A stretch of DNA of 64,000 nt. Origin: Chloroflexota bacterium. GTDB taxonomy: Bacteria > Chloroflexota > Anaerolineae > UBA4142 > SHND01. Location of the stretch: assembly GCA_029778615.1 (NCBI GenBank), contig JAKOPZ010000123.1, forward strand, positions 30,872 through 94,871. Direction: 5' to 3'. The notes under the pieces are model-generated. The model worked only from the letters and a program-made list of their open reading frames with translations. It had not been told where the DNA came from and ran no database searches. The position numbers and the translations under genes are program-made. This document shows, one piece after another, positions 9,275-17,894 of this stretch. Positions within the stretch are counted from its first letter, which is position 1, and each line of letters opens with the position of its first letter.

Positions 9275-9834
9275 CCCCCCAAGTATTGCAGTGCCGCGCG
9301 CAATTTGTCTTCGAGCGTTGTTCCTTGCACGGAACGCGCGGCGCGCTGCGCTTCGGCTGCGCTGTATCCCAAATTGATGAGCGTGGCGGCAACTTCGCCG
9401 TCGAGCGGTGAGAGTTCGCTGATTTCTTCGCCCACTTGGACTTTGCCCTTGAGCTCGAGAACGAGACGCTGCGCGGTTTTTTTTCCGATGCCCTTGATGC
9501 CGCCCAGAATTTCGAGATTGCCTTGTCCGATGGCGTTGCGAATTTCGTTCGGCGGCGCGGAGGAAAGAATTCCCAACGCGACTTTGGGTCCGATGCCCGA
9601 TACGCTCAACAACATTTCGAACAAATCGAGTTCGTCTTGGGTGGCAAAACCAAAGAGGGACATGTCATCTTCGCGCACGTGCAGATGAGTGTACAGTTCC
9701 GCGTGCGTTCCCAAATCGCCGAGCGAAGCAAGCGTCGTAGTAGGAATACGCACGCGATAGCCGACGCCATTCACATCAAGGAGAATGGAATCGGGCAGGC
9801 GTTGGAGCAGCACTCCGCGTAAAAATCCAATCAT
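9271..9834 (-). CDS. ruvA: Holliday junction branch migration protein RuvA
   Basis: Tetrameric DNA-binding subunit that loads RuvB onto Holliday junctions. From MIGFLRG it is 187 residues, the normal size. The OB-fold domain (1-65) contains VNGVGYRV. The helix-hairpin-helix domain has LLSVSGIGPKVAL and IKGIGKKTAQRLV. The C-terminal domain III (LINLGYSAAEAQRAAR) contacts RuvB. The frame extends 19 codons further upstream, but MIGFLRG is the conserved family start and sits 5 nt after the ruvC stop. ruvB is not in the window. Confidence 0.96.
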   Translation of the reverse strand: MIGFLRGVLLQRLPDSILLDVNGVGYRVRIPTTTLASLGDLGTHAELYTHLHVREDDMSLFGFATQDELDLFEMLLSVSGIGPKVALGILSSAPPNEIRNAIGQGNLEILGGIKGIGKKTAQRLVLELKGKVQVGEEISELSPLDGEVAATLINLGYSAAEAQRAARSVQGTTLEDKLRAALQYLGG

Positions 9835-9839
9835 AATTT

Positions 9840-10337
9840 TTAACTCTGTGACTCTATCAGTTCGCGCAAGCGCGCGCCTTGCAAATGACAAATGGCAATC
9901 GCCACCGCGTCCGCCGCGTCATCGGGTTTTGGCACATCGTCGAGATGAAGCAACATTCGGACCATTTGCTGCATTTGATGTTTGTCCGCGCCGCCGTAAC
10001 CAGAGACAGCTTGTTTAATTTCGTTCGGCGTGTATTCGGTGAGAGGAATTTTTGCTTGCGCGACGGCGAGCATGGCGACACCGCGCGCATGTCCAACCGA
10101 AATCGCAGTGGTGATATTGCGCGCGAAAAAAAGTTTTTCAATCGCGGCTTGGTCGGGTTGATACTCCCGAATCAATTCCACCAAGTCCGCGTGAATTTTG
10201 ACGAGGCGTTGGTCGAGCGGAGTTTTAGGCGGCGTTGAAATCGCGCCGCAGGTGACGAGTTCGTAATCATCACCTGTGGCGCGGACAATTCCATAACCGC
10301 AGAGCGCGGTGCCGGGGTCAATTCCTAAAGCAATCAA
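9840..10337 (-). CDS. ruvC: Holliday junction endonuclease RuvC
   Basis: Homodimeric resolvase that nicks Holliday junctions processed by RuvAB. The acidic residues are in GIDPGTA at the N-terminus, IEKLFF, and the C-terminal DDAADAVAIAICH. The best start is TTG at 10337 (TTG ATT GCT ...), which gives the usual N-terminus just before GIDPG and 165 residues; the upstream extension MLQYTCY is encoded by the heptamer repeat and looks spurious. It is separated from ruvA by 5 nt and lies downstream of yebC, the common yebC-ruvC-ruvA order. Confidence 0.95.
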   Translation of the reverse strand: MIALGIDPGTALCGYGIVRATGDDYELVTCGAISTPPKTPLDQRLVKIHADLVELIREYQPDQAAIEKLFFARNITTAISVGHARGVAMLAVAQAKIPLTEYTPNEIKQAVSGYGGADKHQMQQMVRMLLHLDDVPKPDDAADAVAIAICHLQGARLRELIESQS

Positions 10338-10397
10338 GTAGCAGGTATATTGTAGCAAGTAGCAGGGCGTTCACTTGCTACCTGCTACCTGCTACCT
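10336..10397. repeat. heptamer-built hairpin (GTAGCAG/GTAGCAA units) between yebC and ruvC
   Basis: The left arm has units of the type AGTAGCAGGT and TAGCAAGTAGCAGG. The right arm is CTTGCTACCTGCTACCTGCT, giving a stem around a short GCGTTCA loop. It covers the gap up to the presumed TTG start of ruvC, so it may affect ruvC translation. Confidence 0.7.
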
Positions 10398-10399
10398 AT

Positions 10400-11164
10400 T
10401 TATGCCGTCGCCTTTTCAAATTCTGCCAGCGCTTCTTCGGTGATGTCGAGATTGGTGATAACTTTTTGCACGTCGTCGAGTTCTTCAAGTTCCTCGATGA
10501 GCTGCATCGTTTTCGCCGCGTCTTCAGGACTTACCGCAGCGGTGTTTTTGGCGATGAGCGAAATTTGCGCGTCTTCAATCGGGATGTGGCGTTTTTGCAA
10601 TTCTTCGCGGACGGGGCGCAAATGTTCGGGCGCAACGTACGCTTCCACATGTTCATCTTCGGCTTGAATGTCGTCGACGCCCGCGTCAATCAATTCCAAT
10701 TCCAAATCTTCCGCGTTTTTTTCTTTGACGGGTATTGTAAAAACTCCGCGCTTTTCAAACATCCACGCGACGGAACCTGCGGACGCGAAATTCGCGCCCG
10801 CGCGTGTAATGACGCGGCGCACTTCCGCCGCGGCGCGATTGCGATTGTCGGTGAGGACTTGGACAATCAGTGCCGCGCCGCCTGGACCGTACGCTTCGTA
10901 AGAAATATCTTCGAGCTGTCCGCCTTCGCCCGTATGCCCGAGTCCGCGTTGAATCGCGCGCTCGATATTGTCTTTGGGCATATTTGCACCGCGCGCCTTG
11001 TCCACTGCGAGCCGCAAGGAAAAATTCGCGTCGGGGTCGCCGCTGCCGCCTTCGCGTACGGCGATGGTGATGTCACGCGCGTACCGCGTAAAGATTTGTC
11101 CGCGCTTGGTGTCGTTCACACCCTTTTTGCGCTTGATTTGCGCCCATTTACTATGACCAGACAT
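10400..11164 (-). CDS. yebC: YebC/PmpR-family protein
   Basis: 254 residues from MSGHSKWAQIKRKK, the invariant family N-terminus. The frame reaches 30 codons further upstream, but GGAGG lies just ahead of this ATG. The family was long called transcriptional regulators; recent work also ties YebC proteins to translation, relieving ribosome stalling at proline-rich motifs. The conserved YEAYGPGG and VEAYVAPEHL segments are present. It heads yebC-ruvC-ruvA-GGR. The leader region upstream contains a probable attenuator with a small ORF, described separately. Confidence 0.95.
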   Translation of the reverse strand: MSGHSKWAQIKRKKGVNDTKRGQIFTRYARDITIAVREGGSGDPDANFSLRLAVDKARGANMPKDNIERAIQRGLGHTGEGGQLEDISYEAYGPGGAALIVQVLTDNRNRAAAEVRRVITRAGANFASAGSVAWMFEKRGVFTIPVKEKNAEDLELELIDAGVDDIQAEDEHVEAYVAPEHLRPVREELQKRHIPIEDAQISLIAKNTAAVSPEDAAKTMQLIEELEELDDVQKVITNLDITEEALAEFEKATA

Positions 11165-11186
11165 TGTGGACCTCCTCAGACCAGAG

Positions 11187-11284
11187 ACCTGACAGGTACT
11201 TGGCGCGCGAGTTTCCGTTGGCGCGTTCGCGCTGTTTTGTCGCGCCCGCGCCATAAAAACATTGGATGCGGAAACCTGTCAGGT
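11187..11284. repeat. paired near-palindromes ACCTGACAGGT / ACCTGTCAGGT in the yebC leader
   Basis: ACCTGACAGGT (11187-11197) and its exact reverse complement ACCTGTCAGGT (11274-11284) bracket about 76 bp containing further GGCGCG/CGCGCC pairing. The pair could fold the yebC leader into one large hairpin close to the ribosome binding site, or mark an inserted small palindromic repeat. A protein operator is also possible. Confidence 0.55.
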
Positions 11285-11296
11285 GTTGTACGCGAC

Positions 11297-11348
11297 AAAA
11301 AACACGCTGGCTATTTATTCGCAGGCGCGAGAAATAGCAACAGCGTGT
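11297..11348 (-). terminator. minus-strand rho-independent terminator inside the yebC leader (putative attenuator)
   Basis: Read on the minus strand, ACACGCTGTTGCTATTT pairs with AAATAGC-CAGCGTGT (15 bp with a two-base bulge) and runs straight into TTTTTT. There is no gene upstream on this strand except the leader ORF that overlaps the stem. So it can only act on the yebC transcript or end a short RNA. Confidence 0.7.
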
Positions 11349-11418
11349 CGCTCGGAGGTTTGCGTAAACGCAATCCGCGACGTTGTTGCGGCTTGAATAA
11401 AATTGCAAACGAATTCAT
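11311..11418 (-). CDS. 35-codon leader ORF overlapping the yebC attenuator
   Basis: ATG at 11418, stop TAG within the right arm of the terminator hairpin. The product begins MNSFAILFKPQQ, passes a basic stretch RRGLRLRK, then KPPSDTLLLFLAPANK. The Leu-rich segment is encoded by the left arm of the hairpin, so ribosome position would decide whether the terminator forms. The start lies 9 nt after a TATAAT, so it would be translated leaderless. This is an inferred leader peptide; length and position support it, but no homologue is known to me. Confidence 0.42.
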   Translation of the reverse strand: MNSFAILFKPQQRRGLRLRKPPSDTLLLFLAPANK

Positions 11419-11427
11419 TGCATTTTG

Positions 11428-11433
11428 ATTATA
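11428..11433 (-). promoter_or_regulatory. minus-strand extended -10 of the yebC operon
   Basis: TGG-TATAAT on the minus strand, a consensus extended -10. A weak -35 (TTCAGA) lies 18 nt upstream. It diverges from the promoter at 11465-11494. Confidence 0.55.
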
Positions 11434-11464
11434 CCACGCGGGAAATAAAAGTCTGAAATTTATC

Positions 11465-11494
11465 TTGACGCGCGCGTCACGAAAATGATATAAT
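11465..11494 (+). promoter_or_regulatory. strong promoter of the giant FG-GAP gene
   Basis: TTGACG (11465-11470), 18-nt spacer, TGA-TATAAT (11489-11494). The same TTGACG-18-TATAAT arrangement precedes plsC. It leaves a 5' leader of about 118 nt; I see no riboswitch-like structure in it. Confidence 0.8.
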
Positions 11495-11618
11495 TCCAGC
11501 ACATCGCGACCGGTTCGAATCTGCGTAAACTTCCTCGTTCGTCTCGTGTTGGCCGTTTGATTGCCTCCGTATAAACAATCCACGATGGTTCATCCCCCGT
11601 ACAAGAAAGGAGCCGCCG

Positions 11619-14600
11619 ATGAAGCCGGAGCACCGTTCTATAGAAAGTTTCCGCATTCGCGTTGTCGTCACTGCCACGCTCGCGTTGGTCGGACTATTGA
11701 TCTGGGTTCTCGCGCGCCAACCGCTTGGCGCCGCGACCAGCCCCGTTGCGGGTGATCACTTGCAAGGGTCGAATGTCGCACAAGCTCCAACCCAAGTCCC
11801 AACGCCAACCTCAACCCCGCTCCCGCCCGGCGCGACCGACCCCATCGGTCCGCCGAGCAGCTATACCCTTTTCCCAGACGATGAAGTGTGGGTGACCACC
11901 ATCACGCAATACACCCAATATGCTCAAGATGTGGTAATGCCCGGCGCGACGCTCAATATGACGGGGACGATTGCGCTGAATGATGGCTACGATGATATGG
12001 TGGGTTACTTCGTACCAATGATTTTTGCGACGAGCGGGCGAATCACGACACAAGAGTATGACCAAGTAGTGTACGCGCGGCGCGACAGCGGCGGTCAATC
12101 CGCAGACTTGTTCCTAAACGATCGAATGCTTTTCGACCCCGTTCAGACCCAATCCACCTATCTCGGTCCGCAGGTGGACGGCTATATTGATTTCTTGGCG
12201 CTCGCCGCAGGAGACCTGGACAAGCTTGCCGACAGCGCAGGCAACAATCATGATGAAGTGGTCGTCGTGTACAACGATAATCTTTCCGCAAATACGCCTG
12301 GCTTGAGCATGGTTGTCTTTGACTATACCGACCCTTCAACGGCGACGAGTCACACGCCGATTGGTTTTGCGCAGCTGAACGATTTTGTCACGTACGACAG
12401 CAACTTGACCAATGTCCTTCCAATTGACACCATCGTGGATGTCGCAATCGGCGATATTGACGCCGACGGCATGAATGAAATTATTGTTGCGAGCGTACCG
12501 GCGGCGAACCAATTCGTGCTCAGCACTTTTCGGTACACGAACGATGGCTCTGGCAATCGCACCATCACGTTGGCGGCGACCAACACGTTCTCGCCGCCGG
12601 CGGGGGGAACCTATATGGGCGGCAGCATCTCTGTTGCCACGGGCGACCTCAACGGCGATGGCGCGGCGGAAGTGATTGTGGGACTGGTCGTCTACAAGCC
12701 CGAATCCGGTACGAAAGCGAATGTGAATCACGGGTTTGCGATTTTTTCCAGTGACCCGAATCTCGTACTCTCGCTTCAAGGCACGCCGCAGTTCGGCGGA
12801 TTCTATGAGATAGTCAATGTTTCGCTCGCGCCCAAAGTCAAGGTCTTGACCGGCATGTTCAAGTATGACCCGCCGAATGGATTCAATTTCGGTCAGTCGC
12901 AATTTGTTTTCGTACACAACAGTTCGGATGGGCACCTCAAATTCAATACCTATGCGGCTTCGAACGACTTGCAAAGCGTTTCGTCATTGTACAGCGAGGT
13001 TGACATCTCCATTTCAACAATGGGAATGCAATCGTATTCCGCTGTCGCGGGCGAATTTCGCGGTGTGGGCGACACGCAAAACCCGGTCTGGTCGGTTGCT
13101 TATCTAACTTTTCCGTACGAGACCGTTGTCGAAGATATGACCATCGGCTTGATTGATGTGGTCGCGGGCAATGTGACCGCGACGACGCAGGTCAAGAATT
13201 ATTGTGCGGGGTGCGTGGGCGACGGCAATGTCGGGACGCGCGTGCCGCTCGTCGCGTTCGATTACGACGGCGATTCTTTTTTTCTCGGCTCGCCGATTCA
13301 ATTGACGGTGGAACAAGTTATCAACACGGATACGATTTTGTACGAACCGCCCAAGCACGCGTTTTATGACAGCAATCCCAACGCGACGAATAATTATTCG
13401 CCAACGTATCAAATCGTCAACGTGAGCCGTTACGCGAATTTCAATATCCAAATGACCGACAGCAATGGCACCAGTCTCGCGAGTTCCAGCACCGACAATT
13501 CGAATTGGAGCATTGGCGGTTCGGTCGCCGTCTCGGCGCATGCTTCGGTGGAAACGGGCGACGCGGAGGAAGAAGGCGCGAAAATTTCAGTCGAGGACAC
13601 GGACAAGTTTGGGTACACGAACGACGACATCTCTGCCAAAACAAAAAACTATTACAGCTCGCGTACCGTTTCGTACGCCGCAAGTACCGACAATGACGAT
13701 TGGGTGGCGGGACGCGCGCAGCTATTTGACATCTGGCGCTATCGCATTTACGGCGTGGACGCGACGGACAATAACAACAATCCGACCAATGGATTCTTGG
13801 ATTACATTTTTCCGGGACCGACCACAATGTTTCAAGGCGGCGGTACGACGATGGACTGGTATGAACCCGAACATGAAAACGGCAACATCCTCTCGTACCC
13901 ACAATTGAGCGCATCCGATAATGGGTTTTTCAATCCGCCCGATTTGGGAAGTTTCCAACTGCCCGGCGGTCAGACGTACAACGGCGCGCTGCTCTCGAAT
14001 GACTTGGAAACGTACGACAGCGACAGCAGCAACAAGAGCATTCAATTCAATAGCTCGCAAGGCACCAATACGTCACGCACGTACTCGCACACGCTGACCG
14101 AGAGCGTGGATGTCAAGACCTCTTTCGACGCGTGCGAGAGCGAAGTTCTCGCTACAGAATGTGCGGGCGGCAGTATTGACCTCTCCTTCAACAATAGCAA
14201 CAGCTGGAGCAACACGACGACGAGTACGACCACGACCAACAATGCAGAAGGCATTACCTTGAACATTCCTGCGGGCAGCAACGATCAAGCATATTCGTTT
14301 ACACCTGTGATTTACATGTCGCAAGACGGAACGTTGAAAGCGGCGCATGCTGTCGTTCTCCCCGCGCCCGAAGATGTCTCTTATTGGGTGGACATTTATG
14401 GGCAGAAATCGGACCCCGCGCTCGCACTGCCAAAGCGATATAGCTGGCAGCAGAACGCCGACAATTTTTTCGCGTGGTTCGTCGAACAAGACGACGACCG
14501 CAAACTGATTCGCGGCTTTTCCATTATTGACGCCAATCAGAATCCCATCTCTTCGCAGTACGACAATATTCCGAGTTCAATCCCCGCAGGCGAACAGGTT

Positions 14601-15692
14601 TTGCTGCAAGCGAATGTGTACAACTACAGCGTGAGTCAACCAATCCCTTCGCCGCTCCAAGTGCAATTTCAAATTGTGCAGTACGATGCAGGCACGGGCA
14701 ATGAAGTGGGTTCGCGCGTCACGCTCGGTACGGCGACGATTAATACAATGCAGCCGCTGCAAGTCGTGCCCGCGCAAATCAGTTGGAACACGACGGGCTA
14801 TGGTCCTGCCACACCGTGCGCGTCCATCGAGTATCGCTTTATCGTCACGCTCGACCCGAACAACACGATTGACGAATTGTACGATTCCGAAAATCCGAAT
14901 CAGACGTACACGTGGGTGGACAGCTTGAACGTCACGCACTATCTCAACGGCATTGACCCGGGGCAAAATAACGAGGGTTATAGCTACATCAACGTCACCG
15001 CGCCGAATCCGAACGGAACGTGTTCCCCCGGCTTTGACGCCGATGTGTTCATGAAAAAATCGAGCGTAGCGATGCTCGAGACGAATGGAAGTTTGGTGAC
15101 GAAAAACGCGACGGCGCTGCTCAATCACCCCGTGCGCCTGCGCTTTACAGTCAAATCGAATACCCCGCACGGACTGTACAGCTATTTGATGGTCTATGAC
15201 GGAAATCCCCAGCACGGCAAGTTGATTGCGATGAAGCGAATCCACAGCGGCAGTCCGAAGGGGAGTCACGTGTGGGTAGATTGGACGCCGACGACACCGG
15301 GCAAGCACAAAATCGTTGCCCAAGTCCTAGAGCGTCGTTTCGACCCCGTGCATGGAAACAACCACGATGGTTTGCGCGTGGATGTGACCGCGTGTGGCGG
15401 GAACCCGGCAACGCCGACCTTGCTTGCGCCGAGTACCGGCAGCATCTTGAATCATCAACGACAGTTGTTGAAATGGGAGGCAGACTCGTGCGCGACGCAT
15501 TACCAAGTGGTGCTGCGCAAGGTGACGGCAAAGCGCCCCCTCGTTCTCAAAGAAACCGCACTCGCCAACACCGCATTGAAAACACCAGAACTCAAACAAG
15601 GTGCAAAATACGTGTGGCGCGTGCGCGCGTGCCGCGTGAACAAATGCAGCGATTGGAGCAAACGCTCCCGTTTTGAAATCGCAAAAGAATAA
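11619..15692 (+). CDS. giant exported FG-GAP/CARDB-like protein with C-terminal Cys-containing Ig-like domain
   Basis: 1357 residues. AAAGGAG precedes ATG 11619. The N-terminus has a signal-anchor-like segment (VVTATLALVGLLIWVLA) followed by a Thr/Pro linker. Residues about 190-370 carry Ca-binding FG-GAP/VCBS-type repeats (GDIDADGMNE, GDLNGDGAAE). Residues about 610-930 are Ser/Thr/Asn-rich with alternating polar/hydrophobic strands (NSWSNTTTSTTTT), reminiscent of long amphipathic hairpins of aerolysin-type pore formers; this is only a pattern. Residues about 985-1110 look CARDB-like. The last about 90 residues form a beta-sandwich-like domain with three cysteines that is also at the end of the GH13 protein at 58141-61563. 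No enzyme motif is visible; an extracellular adhesin or structural role is most likely. Confidence 0.7.
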   Translation: MKPEHRSIESFRIRVVVTATLALVGLLIWVLARQPLGAATSPVAGDHLQGSNVAQAPTQVPTPTSTPLPPGATDPIGPPSSYTLFPDDEVWVTTITQYTQYAQDVVMPGATLNMTGTIALNDGYDDMVGYFVPMIFATSGRITTQEYDQVVYARRDSGGQSADLFLNDRMLFDPVQTQSTYLGPQVDGYIDFLALAAGDLDKLADSAGNNHDEVVVVYNDNLSANTPGLSMVVFDYTDPSTATSHTPIGFAQLNDFVTYDSNLTNVLPIDTIVDVAIGDIDADGMNEIIVASVPAANQFVLSTFRYTNDGSGNRTITLAATNTFSPPAGGTYMGGSISVATGDLNGDGAAEVIVGLVVYKPESGTKANVNHGFAIFSSDPNLVLSLQGTPQFGGFYEIVNVSLAPKVKVLTGMFKYDPPNGFNFGQSQFVFVHNSSDGHLKFNTYAASNDLQSVSSLYSEVDISISTMGMQSYSAVAGEFRGVGDTQNPVWSVAYLTFPYETVVEDMTIGLIDVVAGNVTATTQVKNYCAGCVGDGNVGTRVPLVAFDYDGDSFFLGSPIQLTVEQVINTDTILYEPPKHAFYDSNPNATNNYSPTYQIVNVSRYANFNIQMTDSNGTSLASSSTDNSNWSIGGSVAVSAHASVETGDAEEEGAKISVEDTDKFGYTNDDISAKTKNYYSSRTVSYAASTDNDDWVAGRAQLFDIWRYRIYGVDATDNNNNPTNGFLDYIFPGPTTMFQGGGTTMDWYEPEHENGNILSYPQLSASDNGFFNPPDLGSFQLPGGQTYNGALLSNDLETYDSDSSNKSIQFNSSQGTNTSRTYSHTLTESVDVKTSFDACESEVLATECAGGSIDLSFNNSNSWSNTTTSTTTTNNAEGITLNIPAGSNDQAYSFTPVIYMSQDGTLKAAHAVVLPAPEDVSYWVDIYGQKSDPALALPKRYSWQQNADNFFAWFVEQDDDRKLIRGFSIIDANQNPISSQYDNIPSSIPAGEQVLLQANVYNYSVSQPIPSPLQVQFQIVQYDAGTGNEVGSRVTLGTATINTMQPLQVVPAQISWNTTGYGPATPCASIEYRFIVTLDPNNTIDELYDSENPNQTYTWVDSLNVTHYLNGIDPGQNNEGYSYINVTAPNPNGTCSPGFDADVFMKKSSVAMLETNGSLVTKNATALLNHPVRLRFTVKSNTPHGLYSYLMVYDGNPQHGKLIAMKRIHSGSPKGSHVWVDWTPTTPGKHKIVAQVLERRFDPVHGNNHDGLRVDVTACGGNPATPTLLAPSTGSILNHQRQLLKWEADSCATHYQVVLRKVTAKRPLVLKETALANTALKTPELKQGAKYVWRVRACRVNKCSDWSKRSRFEIAKE

Positions 15693-15700
15693 ATGAACCG

Positions 15701-15738
15701 AGGACCTCCCACAATGACAAGTGTGGGAGGTCCTTTTT
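15701..15738 (+). terminator. terminator after the giant exported protein
   Basis: AGGACCTCCCACA (15701-15713) pairs perfectly with TGTGGGAGGTCCT (15722-15734), followed by TTTT. Confidence 0.92.
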
Positions 15739-15745
15739 CCTATGC

Positions 15746-15751
15746 TAAAAT
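15746..15751 (+). promoter_or_regulatory. extended -10 of the GH39-like operon
   Basis: TGC-TAAAAT right after the terminator. The leader to ATG 15809 would be about 50 nt. No clear -35. Confidence 0.4.
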
Positions 15752-15808
15752 GCTAATCTCGCTTTCATCTCTTGCTTTGGCGGCTGGAGTACAAAGCGCG
15801 TTGCCTTT

Positions 15809-17524
15809 ATGAATTCTCGTCAAAAACGTTGGATTCTCGTCCTCGTTGTGCTCAATCTAGTCATTTCTTGCGCGCTCGCCTCTGCGCTGGTGCTCCAACG
15901 GAACGTGATTCGCCAAACCCTTGCGGATGTCACAGGTGAAGAAGATTCCTCGTACCAACTTCGCGCGTTGGGATTCCTTGCACTGTCTCTTTTTCAATCG
16001 CCGCGCGAGACTGGTGATTACGCGCCGATGCCGTACACCGATATGCCGCCGTTCGGCGTGAATACTTTTTTTGAGCAAGAGGTCGAGGAGGCAAAAATTC
16101 GCCAGAGCATGGAATTGATTCGCGACGCGGGTTTCAAGTTTATTCGTCAAGAATTTCCGTGGGAAGATTTGGAACCAAATCGCAAGGGCGAATTTTATGA
16201 CACCAAGTTCAATCATCCGACGTGGGACAAGTATGACCGCATCGTGGAATTGGCGAACGAGTACGATTTGGAAATCATCGCGCGCCTCGACCATCCGCCC
16301 GCGTGGACGCGCGCCGATGGAAATGCGCGCGGAAATTTCGCGCCGCCCGATGATTTTGAAAATTATGGCGATTTTGTGAACGCGGTCGTTTCGCGTTATC
16401 GCGGCAAAATCAAGTTTTATCAGTTGTGGAACGAGCCGAACATTTATCCCGAATGGGGTGAGCAAGATGTCAACGCGAACGATTACACGCGCCTGTTGAA
16501 AATTGGTTACGCAAGAGCAAAAGAAGCAGACCCGAACGCGGTGATTATCAGCGCAGGACTCGCGCAAACGTTGGAGACGGGTCCGCGCAATGTGAGCGAT
16601 TTGATTTTTCTCCAGCAAATGTACGACGCGGGTGCGAAAGATTATTTCGATATTCTTGCGGTGATGAATTACGGCTTGTTCACCGGACCCGGCGACCATC
16701 GCGCGGATGCGTCACGCACCAATTTTTCGCGTCCCGTTCTGGTTCGCGAAATCATGGTGAAAAATGGCGACGCGAACAAACCCATCTGGGCAATGGAAAT
16801 TGGTTGGAATGCGCTACCGTCAAGTTTTGAGAATGCGCCGTATGGACGTGTGACGGAACAACAGCAGGGCAGGTATGCAGCACAAGCGTACCAACGCGCG
16901 CAAAGCGAATGGGGATGGATGGGCGTAATGAATTATTGGTTTTTCAAACGCGCGTATGACAATGAGCGCGAGCAGCCATTTTTCTATTTTCGCTTGTTCG
17001 ACCCCGATTTCACTCCGCGCCCCGCGTATGAGGCGATCAAAAATTACACGCCCACCGCACGCTGGCTCGGCAACGGCTTTCATCAAGAAACAAATTGGAC
17101 GCTCGAATATCTTGGAGACTGGAGGAGCGGAGACTATGGAAAGCAAGTCACTGATAGGTATGCGATTGGAATCCCGAACGATATTATGCGCTTTACCTTT
17201 CGCGGCAATGCGGTAGAGCTCGCGCTCGCGCCGAATCCGTATTATGGAATCATCGAAGCGCGTGTGGATGAGGGCGAATTTCAAAAATACGATTTGCGCG
17301 CGACGGACGCAAATTCTGAACATCGCGTCACTTTGGCGAAAAATTTACTGCCCGGCGAACATCGTGCCGAAGTGCGCGTCCTGCAAGGGGAATTGTGGTT
17401 GGATGGAATGGTAGTGAAACAATCGAACGATTGGCTGTTGGCGCGGTTGATTCCTATTGCGCTGCTCATTCTGGTAGGTGTAATGGGAATTTTTGGATGG
17501 CGATTCATTTTACGCGGAGGATAA
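15809..17524 (+). CDS. membrane-tethered GH-A clan glycoside hydrolase (GH39/PslG-like)
   Basis: 571 residues with membrane segments at both ends (core LVVLNLVISCALASALVL at the N-terminus, LIPIALLILVGVMGIFG at the C-terminus). The catalytic barrel lies outside the membrane. Acid/base Glu209 is in LWNEPN and the nucleophile is probably Glu330 in AMEIGWN, the spacing expected for clan GH-A. Between barrel and tail is a beta-rich segment. Relatives such as PslG trim exopolysaccharide during export. The downstream neighbours, a cupin and a GT39-like transferase, fit a surface-polysaccharide operon. A stretch at about 17112-17140 (GGAGACTGGAGGAGCGGAGA) looks like heptamer repeat captured in the coding frame. 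Confidence 0.82.
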   Translation: MNSRQKRWILVLVVLNLVISCALASALVLQRNVIRQTLADVTGEEDSSYQLRALGFLALSLFQSPRETGDYAPMPYTDMPPFGVNTFFEQEVEEAKIRQSMELIRDAGFKFIRQEFPWEDLEPNRKGEFYDTKFNHPTWDKYDRIVELANEYDLEIIARLDHPPAWTRADGNARGNFAPPDDFENYGDFVNAVVSRYRGKIKFYQLWNEPNIYPEWGEQDVNANDYTRLLKIGYARAKEADPNAVIISAGLAQTLETGPRNVSDLIFLQQMYDAGAKDYFDILAVMNYGLFTGPGDHRADASRTNFSRPVLVREIMVKNGDANKPIWAMEIGWNALPSSFENAPYGRVTEQQQGRYAAQAYQRAQSEWGWMGVMNYWFFKRAYDNEREQPFFYFRLFDPDFTPRPAYEAIKNYTPTARWLGNGFHQETNWTLEYLGDWRSGDYGKQVTDRYAIGIPNDIMRFTFRGNAVELALAPNPYYGIIEARVDEGEFQKYDLRATDANSEHRVTLAKNLLPGEHRAEVRVLQGELWLDGMVVKQSNDWLLARLIPIALLILVGVMGIFGWRFILRGG

Positions 17525-17881
17525 ATGAAAATCAGCAGATTCGATTCCGGCGTCGGCAGACGCGTGGCTGAATATGGCAGTCAAAATCTCACCATCTCGC
17601 GCATTGCCCATCTGACGCGCGAAGCGGTTGTGCTGTGCATGGTGCTGGAAGCGGAGGGGCAAGTTGGATTCCATCAAGCGGTGCAAAATCAATTGTTTCT
17701 GGTTGTAAACGGCGCGGGTTGGGTGCGCGGCGCGGAGGAAGCGGAAGTCGCGATTTCGGCAGGCGAAGCGGCATTTTGGCACGCGGGCGAATGGCATGGC
17801 GCGCGCACCGAACAAGGATTGACCGCGCTGGTGTTCGAGGGTCCGGATGTCACCGCGCTGGAAACGAGCGCCCCAAGCTGA
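17525..17881 (+). CDS. small cupin-domain protein
   Basis: 118 residues, a single cupin beta-barrel (VVNGAGWVRG near 57-66, then AFWHAGEWHGAR near 83-94 with the metal-binding His residues). It starts directly at the TAA of the GH39-like gene, and GGAGG in the end of that gene serves as its RBS, so the two are co-translated. Many such cupins bind a metal and act as isomerases, dioxygenases or sensors of small molecules; the substrate is unknown. The operon position suggests a sugar or cell-surface role. Confidence 0.75.
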   Translation: MKISRFDSGVGRRVAEYGSQNLTISRIAHLTREAVVLCMVLEAEGQVGFHQAVQNQLFLVVNGAGWVRGAEEAEVAISAGEAAFWHAGEWHGARTEQGLTALVFEGPDVTALETSAPS

Positions 17882-17894
17882 GGTTTCCGCAGTC

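Noticed and set aside
11505..11525. tRNA T-loop-like GGTTCGAATC
   Set aside because: The flanking bases do not pair into a 5-bp T stem and no acceptor or anticodon arm can be drawn around it.
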